DNA from: Galdieria sulphuraria
Lineage: Eukaryota > Rhodophyta > Bangiophyceae > Galdieriales > Galdieriaceae
Direction of reading: 5' to 3'
NCBI RefSeq assembly: GCF_000341285.1
Contig: NW_005178450.1
Location: 50,828-114,827 of the forward strand
Length of the DNA stretch: 64,000 bases
This document shows, one piece after another, positions 19,985 to 31,157 of the stretch; the first letter of the stretch is position 1, and every line of letters starts with the position of its first letter. Below the pieces are notes generated by a model. The model searched no databases, was not told the DNA's origin, and saw nothing but the letters and a program-made list of their open reading frames with translations. Position numbers and translations under genes: made by a program.

Positions 19985-20488
19985 CTTACAGGAATCGCTT
20001 CCATTTCTGTGAATTGAGATTTCGCGCAATTTTTTGGGGGAAAAGAATTTTCGTCGGCACGTGTCGTTTACATTTTCTATGCGATTTTGATTTTCGAGAG
20101 AATTTCATTTGCACCTTCTGAAACTCTCTCACATATGCATCTAAATACTTTCTCATCAGAGTCAACTACAACGCACCCAGACTTGGTAATCAATGATAAG
20201 ATTTTATGGGAAATATTTTGTAAGTTATCTGTCGATAGGAAATCGTTCTATATATGGACTGGTTGTATAAAACAGCGTCAATGACTCGCAACTTGTTTAT
20301 TCCACTAACAGAATAGTAAATGGCGAAGATGAAAATATCCAGAGGGGTTGAATAAAACTCTACAAAAGGCTTTTCATTGCAAAGAAATGACAAGAGAACT
20401 ATCATCCCTTCTACGACTATTGACAAATTCAGCGGCTTACGAATTGCCCTATTATTTAGTTGTTGACGTTCTTACAAATGTTTCTTTA
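19985..20488. promoter_or_regulatory. Upstream region of the BRUTUS-like gene
   Basis: 504 bp between the BTS start (19984) and the 3' end of the nucleostemin gene. A CACGTG box sits at 20058-20063, about 75 bp upstream of the start codon, in the context GGCACGTGTC, which is similar to the second box upstream of the bHLH gene. No other coding sequence is supported here. Confidence 0.4.
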
Positions 20489-22237
20489 TCAAGCGGTTGA
20501 AATAGGAGGATCATATGTCTCGACAACACAAGCAGAAACCTAATACATTCTCAATACTTTGTCATGCTGATAAACAGAATTGTACCTGAGCAGAACTATC
20601 TTTAGGAGGTGACGTATAATAAGGAATCTTTCCACGTGACCAATCGATTAATATGGAATGTGCTGCTGCTTGCAAATCTAAAGCACCGCCTTTTTGTAAC
20701 TTGCCTCTTTTCTTAGCAATCAATGCAAGAAACTCATCACGAGTGGAAAAAATAGGAATATTATATTGTGTGGTTAGTTTTTCAACTCCTACTTTGTCTA
20801 TAATAGCATCAATAAAAGGGAAGGGATCCTATCCATTCATATATATATATATATATATATCCATTGTGAGTTGAATGCATATGAATTGGCACCTTGTTAT
20901 ATCACCGACCTCTACATTTTGAGTGGATACAAAATTTCGAATAACCAACGATAAATGATGGTCTTCCTCATGAGACATAAATACAATTCCTGGACAGTCC
21001 ATAAATCGAATATGTTGATCGATCACAATCTCCTGATTATGTTTGGTAACACCTATTATGATTGAGATTGCAAACTTTATCAACCAATATATATACATAT
21101 TTATATTTATATATATTTACCTGGATTCGGACCCGTTTCTACTACTTGAGAACGATGCAAACAGTTGATCAGAGAACTCTTTCCAACATTGGGATAACCG
21201 ACGACTCCCACCTAATGTATTTGTGTAAAATATATTTCTTCATTTCATATGACAAGACTTACCATTACTAAAGAAGAAGAATGATGATGATGTTTGTCCG
21301 ATAAGAATCCTTTCAATAGCCGCATCAAACTTTCCGTATGTGGAGTATACTTTTTTCTTATCTAATAATACGAGAAAATTCAGATAACTGTGTTGCATTT
21401 CATTATGAAAGATTTTAGATACTTTTTCATGTGCTGCACAAAATGGTACGGTAGGATGGAATGTTGATAAGTATTCTATCCATTGAGTTGCAATGGAATT
21501 AGGAATCATATCCACTTTGTTAAGCACTAAAACGATTCTCTAAAGAATAAAAGTCAATGTTCTAGCTACTATTTGCGATAGATATTCATTGTCTTACTTT
21601 ACTTCCTCCAAAATTCGACATAATATATTGTTCTGCTTTCATACTTCGAGTTCCAAGTGGATCACGTGCGTCAATAACTTGTAAAATAATATCGCACTGG
21701 TTTACCAACTGCTTGAAATCTTTCACATGTCTTCGAATATTTCCTTTTACTAGCCACTCATAGTTATGGCTGACCAAACCAACGGAACAACTTCTAAACC
21801 ATACCTTGGGCTTCTACTTGGGTATCTTCAAGAGATGATTGCGTGGTTATTTGTTCCTCCCTATCTTGACTGTTGTCTTCCTGAGTAACCGCCGTTGCCT
21901 TTAATTTCTATTCCAAACTACAGTCAGTACTTGATCACCAGAAAGTCCTTACAGCAACTACATTGGCCAAGCGTATTCGTTTCAATGTCTGTTCTTGTTT
22001 AGCGTACTCTTCCAGAATTTGTTCTTTGTAAGGAAAAGCGTTGGGAATACCTAACCATCTACGCTTTAACATTAATCTTGAAGGATAGTGCAGCTTACGA
22101 AGTTCTTTTTCATGCTTTTTGGTTCGAGACTGTTTCTTTTGTTGTTTTCTCATCTTTCTCTTATGTTCTCTTACTTTTCTTTGTATTTTATATTTTTTAC
22201 GCAGAGTCATACGTTTACTTTTAGAATGAGGTGCCAT
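20489..22237 (-). CDS. GNL3: Nucleostemin / GNL3-type circularly permuted nucleolar GTPase
   Basis: Nine exons: 21953-22237, 21805-21907, 21598-21743, 21423-21539, 21263-21361, 21121-21211, 20910-21052, 20586-20828 and 20489-20539, 425 residues. It acts in ribosome biogenesis in the nucleolus. The basic N terminus ([17 protein letters not shown]) is the GN3L domain. The G motifs come in permuted order: [14 protein letters not shown], then G4 LNKVDMIP, then G1 [12 protein letters not shown], then G3 DCPGI. The C terminus [17 protein letters not shown] matches the family. Introns are 45-81 nt; the sixth exon's donor (GTCGGT near 20909) is uncertain, and its intron carries an AT dinucleotide run. 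Divergent from the RRM-FHA gene, start codons 82 bp apart. Confidence 0.9.
20839..20860. repeat. (AT)n microsatellite in an intron
   Basis: About eleven AT units inside the intron between exons 6 and 7 of the nucleostemin gene; a related AT-rich run lies in the preceding intron (21089-21115). Confidence 0.7.
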
Positions 22238-22319
22238 GATGAAGAGTCTCGTCCGGTAATTGTATTTCGGAGAAGTCAATTTTTCTTATGAATGATAAAA
22301 GTCACAAAGTCACTACGAA

Positions 22320-23467
22320 ATGCAACAAGTAAAACAAAAACACAAAAAATCTGACGAATACCGAGTTTTTGTTGGTAACTTGCCATTTTCATGGTTGGAA
22401 GATGCCGTGCGCAGTGTTTTCCATAGTTATGGTATTGGCAGTTTGTTCATTTCTCGATGTGTGTGACTAACGAAAACTAGGAACTGTTGTTGATGTTGAA
22501 GTTCCAAGAAAAAGAGAACAACCAGAACGGGTAAGTTATTTTTGGTTGGTTGGAATACATTGCCGTTGACGTCGAAAAGAATAGAGGTTTTGCATTTGTA
22601 TACTTTTCAAGTAGAGAAGAAGCACTTGCAGCAACAACGTTATCCGGTAGTCGTTTAGATGGCCGCATTATCAAAGTAGAATGGGCAGACGATGGCTCGG
22701 AACATAGAAAAGTGGGACATGAAGAGCTGACACAGAGACCCACTCATCCACTGGCTTCTTCACAAGTGTATGAATGGGGTGGACAACAAGTACAAAAACA
22801 AGTGAGTGGAATGAATGTCTTTTGAGTACTGGCTGACGATGAGGATTTCTCATATTTTTTGGGTGAAGAATGACAGTGTTGTATCAAAAGAGACTCCCAA
22901 CTTTATGCCTTCTGGTGCTCTTTATAAGGAACAAAGAATGACACGATATGGAAAAGAGTTAAAGTTTGTGGAGCCTTTGGATGCTAGAAAGCCTGAACAA
23001 CCTTGGCGAATGTATGTTTTCAAAAATGGCAAACTTCTAGAAGGAGAAGAAGGTGTCTTTTATATTCATCAAAAGGTGAGATAAAAACTAGGATAACTTT
23101 TATAGAGTTGTGAGAATAGCGTAGAGTAATTACTTATTTGGTCGAGATAGAGATGTGGTTGATATTCCTATTGACCATCCATCTGCTTCAAAACAACACG
23201 CTGTGTTGCAATTCCGTCAAGTGATGCCCAAAAATGGAAACAAAGTAAGCATGAAAGGAATGTTTTTTCTGATATTCGTAGTAAACAGAATGTTGTGGCC
23301 GCCAGTTGGTAATCAAACCTTATATCATGGACTTGGAAAGTACGAATGGCACTTTTTTGAATAATGAACGAATCGAGTCTTTGCGATATTATGAATTGTT
23401 GGAAAAAGACTTGTTGCGATTTGGACATTCTTCACGAGAATTTATTTTATTAACCGGTCATAAGTAA
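22320..23467 (+). CDS. RRM-FHA protein, SNIP1/DAWDLE/Pml1-like with an added RNA-recognition motif
   Basis: Six exons: 22320-22431, 22481-22530, 22580-22801, 22869-23075, 23125-23244 and 23306-23467; 290 residues. The C-terminal half is an FHA domain of the SNIP1/DAWDLE/Pml1 family: WRMYVFKNGKLLEG, then YLFGRDRDVVDIPIDHPSAS, KQHAVLQFRQ, VIKPYIMDLESTNGTF and RYYELLEKDLLRFG. These proteins bind phosphothreonine and work in pre-mRNA splicing or microRNA biogenesis. The N-terminal residues 13-90 form an RRM: RNP2 VFVGNLPF and RNP1 RGFAFVYF. Known SNIP1/Pml1 proteins have a disordered basic region instead of an RRM. The exon phases join cleanly across the RRM-FHA linker, so one gene is likely. Confidence 0.88.
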
Positions 23468-23529
23468 ATGTCAAAAGGGAAATGCCATTTTGGGGGCATA
23501 AGCTGAGTGAAATTGGACGGTTGTGAGAA

Positions 23530-23857
23530 ATGGACGAAGGAGAAGCACTGAAAAAGGAAAGAGGAAGAAGAATACGTAGATATGAGAAAATGGACAAACT
23601 CCCGGAAAATATGTTCCCAAAACGATGGTCGACGTAAGTAGGCTATTAGAGTTGTGTGAATATAAACTCTCAAGAAAACGGATAGGAAACAGAGGATTTT
23701 CTACATTTCGTTAGCAGTGATTGTGGGTCTCCTCATAAGGGACGAAGAGACTGCTTTTTATCAACGTAAGCTTGAAGAGAAGACAGAAGGATATGCAACT
23801 ACCATCGGTAGTGAAATGATTCATAAGAAACAAGGTAGAAAGGAAGAACAACAGTAG
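23530..23857 (+). CDS. Small single-span membrane protein, 91 aa, unknown
   Basis: Two exons, 23530-23633 and 23686-23857, joined across a 52-nt GTAAGT...ATAG intron. The product has a basic, Arg/Lys/Glu-rich N terminus (ERGRRIRRYEKMDKLPENMF), one hydrophobic span of about 17 residues (FYISLAVIVGLLI) at residue 40, and a polar C terminus. Length and design are like small respiratory-complex or COX-assembly subunits, for instance the xFPxRW-type entry before the span, but no family is recognised. It starts 62 bp after the stop of the RRM-FHA gene and ends 32 bp from the kinesin stop. The coding call rests on the splice junction restoring a membrane span and on the compact fit. Confidence 0.6.
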
Positions 23858-23889
23858 ATATTTGGGGTTACTTTGACCTCTTTCTTTCA

Positions 23890-25773
23890 TCAGCCAGTTG
23901 TTGACGTAAGAGACTGATTTGACGCCTTAGGAAAATAGTAGTAGAGTCTTAGAGACAAATCGTAAGAGTCGATAAATGTAATATTAGGCCGAGTTGAATT
24001 ACCTTGTCCTTTCGACGGTCTTAGTTCGATATCTCTTGCCCGTTGTCCGAAACGCAAAGTTTGAATAGTTTCAGAAAGCTCTTCTTCTTCCGGACTAAAG
24101 TTCATTCACATGTCGATTATTCATGAAAATGGCCACAAATTATTAAAATCCACAACATACCTGACATGAATGATGAGCATTGCTTTTCCACTTTTGGAAA
24201 GTGCAGGTCGCAACAAAAACGTCAAACGAGAATTACGATAAGGAATGTGTGCTTGTTGACTTCGTAAAGCTGAAAATACATCAGCTAAACATGACAATGA
24301 ACGATTGATGTGTTTGGTTTCATCCAATCGTTCACCCTGAACATGAGAATGTGTGACTCGTTCACTTCCTGCCAAGTCAGCAATGTACAAGGTTCCTGTA
24401 TTTTCAGGGCCTCCACGCAATTTCAATACACATAACAAATGACTTCGAGAACTGGAAATATTCAACAGAGTTTCACTAGTACTACGAAAATCAAGGCCAG
24501 ACTGAACAATTCTCAAAGCATCAGAATAATGGTTCATTTCCATTTCGATCGCACCTTTTGCAAATACATCTCCAGTTACAGTATCTTCACGAACGTCCAA
24601 ACTGGCCAGTGGATCATCACTTAGCAAGTCACGCACAGTTTCGTTGTATATTTCCAACATGCTGATAGTTGGAACTAGGGCCAAGTTATTATTCTCCTGT
24701 ATTTGTGTAAATATTGTTCGAATAGCTAATTCCACAACTCCACTTTTCCCATCTGACCCAAAAACGGTAAAAGTCTTCCCAGAGCCAGTGGGTCCATAAG
24801 CCATAATACAACTATGGAAGCCATCCAAAATGCTGCCAACTATAGGCTGCAATTCTTCATATAAAAAGTCCTGTGGCAGATGAGGAGGAAAGATCTGATC
24901 AAAAGTGAATGACAAAGGATTCGAATGGAAAGGTTGACATGTAATCATATCATCTCCTACAAAACCAAGCAACGGAGTACAATCTTTTCCTGTCAGTGAT
25001 GGACGAATCTGATACATCCACAAGTATCAGAAATCACATGAACCCATGCAACTATTTATGCAATACTTACACGAGCAACTACACGAAGGTTTCCCTTCCA
25101 TTCTTGAATATAACGACGCAGTCGACAATTTTCTTGTCTGCATTTGGTCCACTCTCTATGTTGGACATGGAATGTGTCTGTCAAACTGCAAAGTTGATGA
25201 TACAAATAAACGTGCATATTTTGAAGTGATGTTGCAAAGTCATTTCTCAATGCTTTTAATTCTTCCTTCCACGACTGGAGCATACCTTTATGTTGAAGAA
25301 GTGGCCTATGAGCGCTTGGAATGGACTCCATTGGTACACTACAAGATGATAGGTTTGGCAACACTGCTCCCTTTTGTTCTACCAGTCGTTCCAACTTTTC
25401 GCTGTAATCCAAAAGACTCGCAAACTCCTCTTTTTGGAAATCGAGAGACCTTTGCAAGCTTGCCAACTTTTCCTATCGCATTTCACTTTAATAGGAAAGA
25501 GATAAGCAGCAACTCCTAGCATACCTTGAGAGAGTCGTTTTCTTGTTTCAAGCATAACTGATTGTCGCTATTCGGGCCATCTTTTAATGAGAGTTCTTCA
25601 ATATATCTTGTCCAGTCACTTAAAAAGTTCTCCAACTGGTGCACTGAAGTAGCAAAGCCATCACAAGAACTTACATTCATATGTGTTTGAAATCGATTAC
25701 TCGAATTGGGCGCCAACGAAAATTGTACAAACTTTCCCACACAAGAAAATAACCAACAAAGGTATACAAACAT
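23890..25773 (-). CDS. Kinesin with C-terminal motor domain (kinesin-14 family)
   Basis: Four exons: 25525-25773, 25071-25472, 24161-25008 and 23890-24094; about 567 residues. The motor is C-terminal, preceded by a coiled coil and the neck WKGNLRVVARIRPSL, which matches the G-N-I-R-V-x-x-R-V-R-P neck of minus-end-directed kinesin-14. P-loop GPTGSGKT, switch I NISSSRSH and switch II DLAGSE with HINRSLSCLADV are intact, followed by PYRNSRLTFLL and, after the last splice, VSPEEEELSETIQTLRFGQRA. After the motor the chain continues about 40 residues. The start is uncertain: the first in-frame ATG (25773) gives an odd hydrophobic leader, and the ATG at 25680 may be the true one. Short stalk compared with most family members. 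Confidence 0.88.
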
Positions 25774-25868
25774 AACATTGCGTTGTCATCCATTTCATAA
25801 AGATATACATTTCGACTCTTTATTTCTCTACAAAAAAAAGGATGACTGATGTGCCAAAAAGTATCATT

Positions 25869-27096
25869 TCAAAAATCTGCATCCAAACGAAACTCTTGCG
25901 CTTCTCCACTATCGTTCACTACACCAGCCTTTTGATATTCTCCCACTCGCTTCTCAAAAAAGTTGGTCTTTCCTTCCAAAGAAATGAGTTCCATCCAATC
26001 AAACGGATTTCGAGACTGGAAATATTTCTCATATCCCAAAGCAACCAACAAACGATCCGCAACAAACTCAATATACTGACTCATCATATCACTATTCATT
26101 CCTATCAATGCTACCGGTAATGACTCACAAATAAACTCTTTTTCACAAGATACTGCATCGACGATAATCTACAAATATAAAAGGTCAATAAGTACGATAT
26201 TTCACTCAACAACTTACAGCTTCAATAGTCTCACGAGGTAGCTTCTCAGGCAGCAAGGAATATAGTAAACATGCAAAGTCACAATGCAAACCTTCATCAC
26301 GTGAAATAAGCTCATTAGAGAAGGTCAATCCTGGCATAAGTCCTCTCTTTTTCAACCAAAATATGGAACAAAAAGAACCAGAAAAAAATATTCCCTCTAC
26401 AGCAGCAAATGCCACTAAACGCTCAGCAAAAGAGGCAGAGGATTGGATCCATCTTAAAGCCCACTGAGCCTTTTTCTCAATACAAGGAATACGTTCCATT
26501 GCTTCAAATAAACGAGCCTTTTCTTGAGCATCTCGAATATAAGTATCGATAAGAAGAGAATAAGTTTCCGAATGAATATTTTCCATTGCTATTTGAAATC
26601 CATAAAAACATCGTGCTTCTGGAATCTGGACATCACGACAAAATCTTTCTGCAAGGTTCTCCAAAACAATTCCGTCGGAAGATGCAAAGAAAGCCAATAC
26701 GTGAGAAATGAAATGGCGCTCATCTGCATTCAATTTCTTCCAATCTTCCAAGTCACTCGATAAATCTATTTCTTCAGCAGTCCAAAAAGAAGCCTAGAAA
26801 AGAGTGATATGCAATGCAGAGGGTATTTTGATTTTTGAACAAACCTCATGTTTCTTGTACATCTTCCATATTTCCGGATGACGAATAGGGAACAAAGTAT
26901 AGCGTTCGGAGGAGCCAGAACAAAATACAAAAGGGACTTGACTCTTTGAAGCTGTCTGGTATAACTCTTTCACGGCATATGAATCTTTAGTTTCCGATGA
27001 GTCCGTCTTGATAATATTTCCTGTTTCTTGCTTATTATAGTCTTTAAGTACTGGACTCTGTACAGAGATAGAAATGTTTTCCTTGAAAGACTCCAT
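25869..27096 (-). CDS. RNR2: Ribonucleoside-diphosphate reductase small subunit (R2)
   Basis: Three exons: 26845-27096, 26218-26793 and 25869-26168; about 375 residues. R2 holds the di-iron centre and tyrosyl radical that start reduction of ribonucleotides to deoxyribonucleotides. Visible are [20 protein letters not shown] across the first splice, [17 protein letters not shown], the iron-ligand region [27 protein letters not shown], and [15 protein letters not shown]. The C terminus ends FRLDADF, the acidic tail ending in Phe that docks on the large subunit. Introns are 49 and 51 nt. The N terminus is Ser/Lys-rich and variable; the ATG at 27096 is chosen as first Met in frame. A di-iron enzyme, so iron-dependent like the bHLH/BTS module, but this is not evidence of linkage. 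Confidence 0.94.
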
Positions 27097-27221
27097 AGAA
27101 TAACCAACACAATCAATGGCGGTCTCTACCAATTCAAAAGTACAAAGAATGGCCTCCCTTTTCCTTGATTTGGAACCAACCCTCTACCATGAAGGTGCGG
27201 CAAGTCCTTGAAAGTTTATTT

Positions 27222-28783
27222 TTATACAATTTCACGTTCACGAATTCGACGTGTTCTCCTTCCTTGTCTTTGTAATGTTCGTTTTTTTTCCAAAATCGAA
27301 TTTGGACTGCGAAACAATCGTTTTTCTTCTTTTGTAAGACGCAACTCACTATCTGGTACTGGTGCTACTGGCATTCCTAGTGACAAAACTTGTCTCACAA
27401 AGACATTCAATTCCAAATGTTTCTTCCATCCACTTCCAAATATTACACGAAAACTTTGAATACGCAGTTTATCCAACCAAGTATCAAATAGTATTTCTTC
27501 ACCATTTGCCAATTGATAATGCTCGCTATCCACTTGATCTTCCAGCGCTCGGACAATGGACTTGCGCAAGCTTCTTTGTTTCTTGGGAGTTCGTTTATTC
27601 TCTTCGAATAAAGCATCTGCACTTTGGCAACGAAAACGATACAGCTGTTGCAAAATTTCTGAAACACGATATGTACGATTTTGATGTAGTCTTACAGAAG
27701 TTCCATTTTCAGCACCAACAGATGCATTTGGCCACTCTTCTATATGTTGAAAGTCCAGCTCCTTGTCGATATCTACATCCTCTTCTTCATGATGATGATG
27801 ATGATGATGATGAAGCGTCTGAGAAGGACTCTTGCAAAAGTTCTAAAATAAGCGCCATTGCTTGTGCACTAGCTAAGTTTCGTTCATCTATTGCAATGAA
27901 TGACATGGAAAAAAGTCGCTGAAATATAGTGAGTGGAGAATTCGTACCACAAAGTAAATGATACAAGTCCGTAATCGGCAAACTGGAGGCTAATAAAGTC
28001 CAACTTCGTAAAGCTTCTGCAGCCAACTCAATATCTGAGGACAAGAAATATCCAGAAATATCTCCCATCAACAACCATATATCTTCTAAATCAGTGGAAC
28101 CCACCATTCCTACACAAGCTATTGCTTCTAAACTACCCTTCACACCTCTTTTTACCATGGTCTTCAATAAAGGTCCACAGTGTTCCCAAACGTATTCGCT
28201 TGAGCTCGATTCTCCCAAAGTTAACACAACGCTAGCTAACAGAAGACAACTCAACCTTCTTTCTTCTTGTATAGTTCGATGAAAAGGTCCCTTTAACAGT
28301 GTATATACAAGCGTCTCCACACTAACCCTATGAATAAACCAAAGCCTCTTTCCATAATTGAGAGAACTAACTTACGTCTTTTCCAATAATTCTGGTCGAT
28401 AATCATTGCGAAGAGCTTCATAGGTATAACTTAAGGCTTTCAATCTCATCCACGACCTGAAACAATCACTTGACTACTTTCTCCAAAAAAACACCAAACA
28501 ACTGAAATACCTCTTATCGTTTAACCGTTCTACTGCTATTGCAAATCCAGATACCAGGTTATCCGGGAAATCATCTTCTTCGCGAATGAGGTCTTTCATA
28601 TTCTCGTCTATAATCAACTTTTCCACTTGTGCTGACAACGAGCTGCTTGTCTCTTCAGAACGCAGAGAGCTCGAGTCGTCTGAAGTTGCTTGTCTCTTCT
28701 CTATTGAATAGATAGAACAGACGTGAAATTCAACACAGTTGATATGCTGTTTCATACTTGCCTACTTTCTTTTTCTTTGTCAT
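27222..28783 (-). CDS. IFRD-like armadillo protein (interferon-related developmental regulator family)
   Basis: The gene has a short first exon from the ATG at 28783 (Lys-rich), exons near 28511-28720, 28380-28456 and 27790-28329, and a terminal region to 27222. IFRD1/TIS7/SM-20-like proteins are transcription co-regulators. Family blocks: AVERLNDKRSWMRLKAL near the N terminus, a long helical repeat region, and the C-terminal IFRD domain with TPKKQRSLRKSIVRAL and GSGWKKHLELNVFVRQVL. An intact reading frame from ELLQESFSD into the acidic EEEDVDID part was not found: the frame changes at a (TCA)8 repeat at 27789-27814 and no standard intron fits. This could be a missed junction, a real frame change or a sequence error. 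The first intron may use a GC donor. Confidence 0.75.
27789..27814. repeat. Trinucleotide (TCA/TGA)8 microsatellite
   Basis: Eight trinucleotide units inside the IFRD-like coding region (polyserine on the minus strand). The reading frame upstream and downstream of it differ by one base. Confidence 0.75.
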
Positions 28784-29066
28784 TCTTGCACAAGACCTGT
28801 CCAACTCTTTCCAAGTACCATGATTGTTAATCGTTGTACTGAAATAAATGGCTTCAGGTCGACGAATCAACAAATCTCTTAAGAGCAAATTTTGTGTGTG
28901 ATCAAAGGCAATCAAGAAATGGATGGTTTTCGTTGCATGGATATGCTACTTGACAATTTTTTTTTCTTTTGGAGAACCAAATATTTTACTTCAACTTTGA
29001 TGTCTCACGTTTCTTTGAACATGAAACACATTCATAATAACCTATCAACCTTCTTCACCTGTCTGT

Positions 29067-30974
29067 CTAATAGGCAGAGGATGTTTGGTAAGCAGATGAT
29101 GTTTGGTAGGCAGAGGGAGAATAACTTGGTGATACCGACGGATAAGGAGTAGAAGTGGCATATGGAACGTATTCATATTCTACACACTTCTCTGTTGTCG
29201 CATACTCAGGGTAACACTTTTCAATAAACTTAGGAACGGAATAGTACTTGTAGCAGGTCTGAGGAACGATCTGTTGCTCAGGAACATATTTGTAACAAGT
29301 ATCTGGTTGGATATATTGTTCAGATACCTGCATAGTACATTGCTGTTGCTTGATCTTTTGAACTTCATATTGAGCGGAACATGACTCATACTTGATCTTC
29401 TGTAGAGACACATATTTAATACATTGCTTGCTTTGTACTTCTTCCTCTGTCACATAGCGAGAACAATACTTTTGTTGAATCTTCTGTTCGGTATAATACT
29501 TGACACATTGCTTGGGTTGAATAACTTGCTGAGCTACATACTTTACACATTGTTGTTGCTGTACATATTCTTCGGAAACCGACATACTGCAGTACTTCGG
29601 TACAATAGTCGGCTGAGTTATGTAGGTAGAGCAGGTCTGATATTTCACCTTTTGGACAGAGTAATAAGTTGGACAACTTTGTTCTACAACTTGTTCCTGT
29701 GCCACTTGTGTATAACAATATTGTTGATATTCAGTAGGAACTGCTACTGTCTTATAGCAAGTCTTCTGTTCTACGGTTTGTGAAGGGTAATAGGTAGAAC
29801 ATGAGGTATATGTTACTTGTTGAACTGCTTTCTGACAATACTTGGTTACATAATAACTGGATGACTCTTGAGATTGATACTCGCCATAACCTCCGCGTTG
29901 TACCTCTTCACGAGAATAAGCAGATACCGATGGACTAGGTGTCTCATATGCTATCCCAACACATTAGTCACGAGTAATAAAAGGATATTTCCATATTACT
30001 TACCATATTCACATGGATACTGTACATACGAATATGTATAAGTTGCACATGAAGTATACGTAGCGACCTGAGTAGAATAATAGGTAGGACAGCTGTAAGA
30101 TTGAGTCTGATAAATGGTATAGGTCGTTGGGCAAGCATATTTCATTTGAGAATAAGTCACCGAAGTTGTGGGACACGGATAATAGGTAGTTTCGGAAACC
30201 GAATAATAGGTTGGGCAGCTGTATTGAGAGGTAATAGAGATATAAGAGGTTGTTGGGCAAGGATACTTGGTCTCGTACTGCTGGGTATAGTATGTGGGAC
30301 AAGGATAGTAGACAGCAGACTGAACAGTATAATATTGAGGACAGCTATAGTATGTCGCCACCTGAACTGAATAATAAGTAGGACAGGGATATTGAATCGT
30401 TGCCTGTACAGAAATCTCCGTTGGGCATGGATAATATACAGGTGACTGGACAGTATAATATTGAGGACAAGGATAGGAAGTATATTCAGTCACGCTGTAA
30501 TAAGTTGGGCAAGGATATGCTTTGCTTGTTGTAGTTGTATACACCTTGGGGCAAGAATACGGCAACACTGACTGTACTGTGGTGTATTGAGGACAGGAAT
30601 AGCTGATAGACTCCTGAACTTCATACTGATAAATCTGACACTTTTGCGCAACCACATAAGTATAAGTGCAACACTCTTTGAGTTTTTGATACTAGACGAA
30701 TCAGTTTAGAAATCTGGCGATGGAGAATATAGGAGAAGATACTTACGTAAACGCATTTGGGAGGATAACTTGTTGGTGCTGCAGAATAGATCGGAATAGA
30801 GACCTCTGTATATGAAGGTGATGTGGTAGCTGAATAAGTCGAAGTAGTTGTCTGATAGCCACCTCTATTCACAGAGTCTAAGGATTCCTGGCGCCATTCC
30901 TGTGCCACCACTGCGCTGACGATGGCAAAGCCTACAAGTAGACAGCTTAAAAACACTTTATGTATAGAAACCAT
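29067..30974 (-). CDS. Secreted Tyr/Cys/Pro/Gln repeat protein, candidate cell-wall component
   Basis: Three exons: 30747-30974, 30004-30691 and 29067-29950, 599 residues. The N terminus is a clear signal peptide (VFLSCLLVGFAIVSAVVAQ). After a Ser/Thr/Tyr linker come two repeat blocks. In residues about 90-300 the unit is roughly 14-16 residues, YPCPTYYSVQ plus four to six variable ones, repeated some fourteen times. In residues about 340-560 a related unit has one Cys every 15-17 residues but is rich in Gln, Lys and Val (for example KQCVKYYTEQKIQ). The tail is Ser/Tyr/Pro-rich with a duplicated YQTSSA. No catalytic domain is seen. Regular Cys and Tyr suggest disulfide or dityrosine cross-linking in an extracellular coat; that role is inference. 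No relative is recognised. Confidence 0.85.
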
Positions 30975-31157
30975 GAAAATAGCTGTGAGATGGGTACACC
31001 AGCACGAAGCACAAGAAATCAGCAATGTGAAAAATGTCTAGAAAAATAGTTTCCCTATTTATAGTACGCTGGAAGAGGATTTGTCGATTGAGTTGTCAAA
31101 CGCGCCTTTACCACAATTTCCTGTGGTACTTGGACTGATCCTTTCTTTATTTGCCAC

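Noticed and set aside
20839-20860. AT dinucleotide run as a replication origin or matrix site
   Set aside because: It lies inside an intron of the nucleostemin gene, and similar runs occur in other introns; nothing supports a special role.
23890-24020. Extra intron near the kinesin C terminus (GTAATTC...CTAAG)
   Set aside because: Removing it shifts the frame into sequence antisense to the neighbouring small gene; the unspliced frame closes normally.
29424-30370. Plus-strand frames opposite the Tyr/Cys repeat protein
   Set aside because: Their repetitive composition is the complement of the repeat array.
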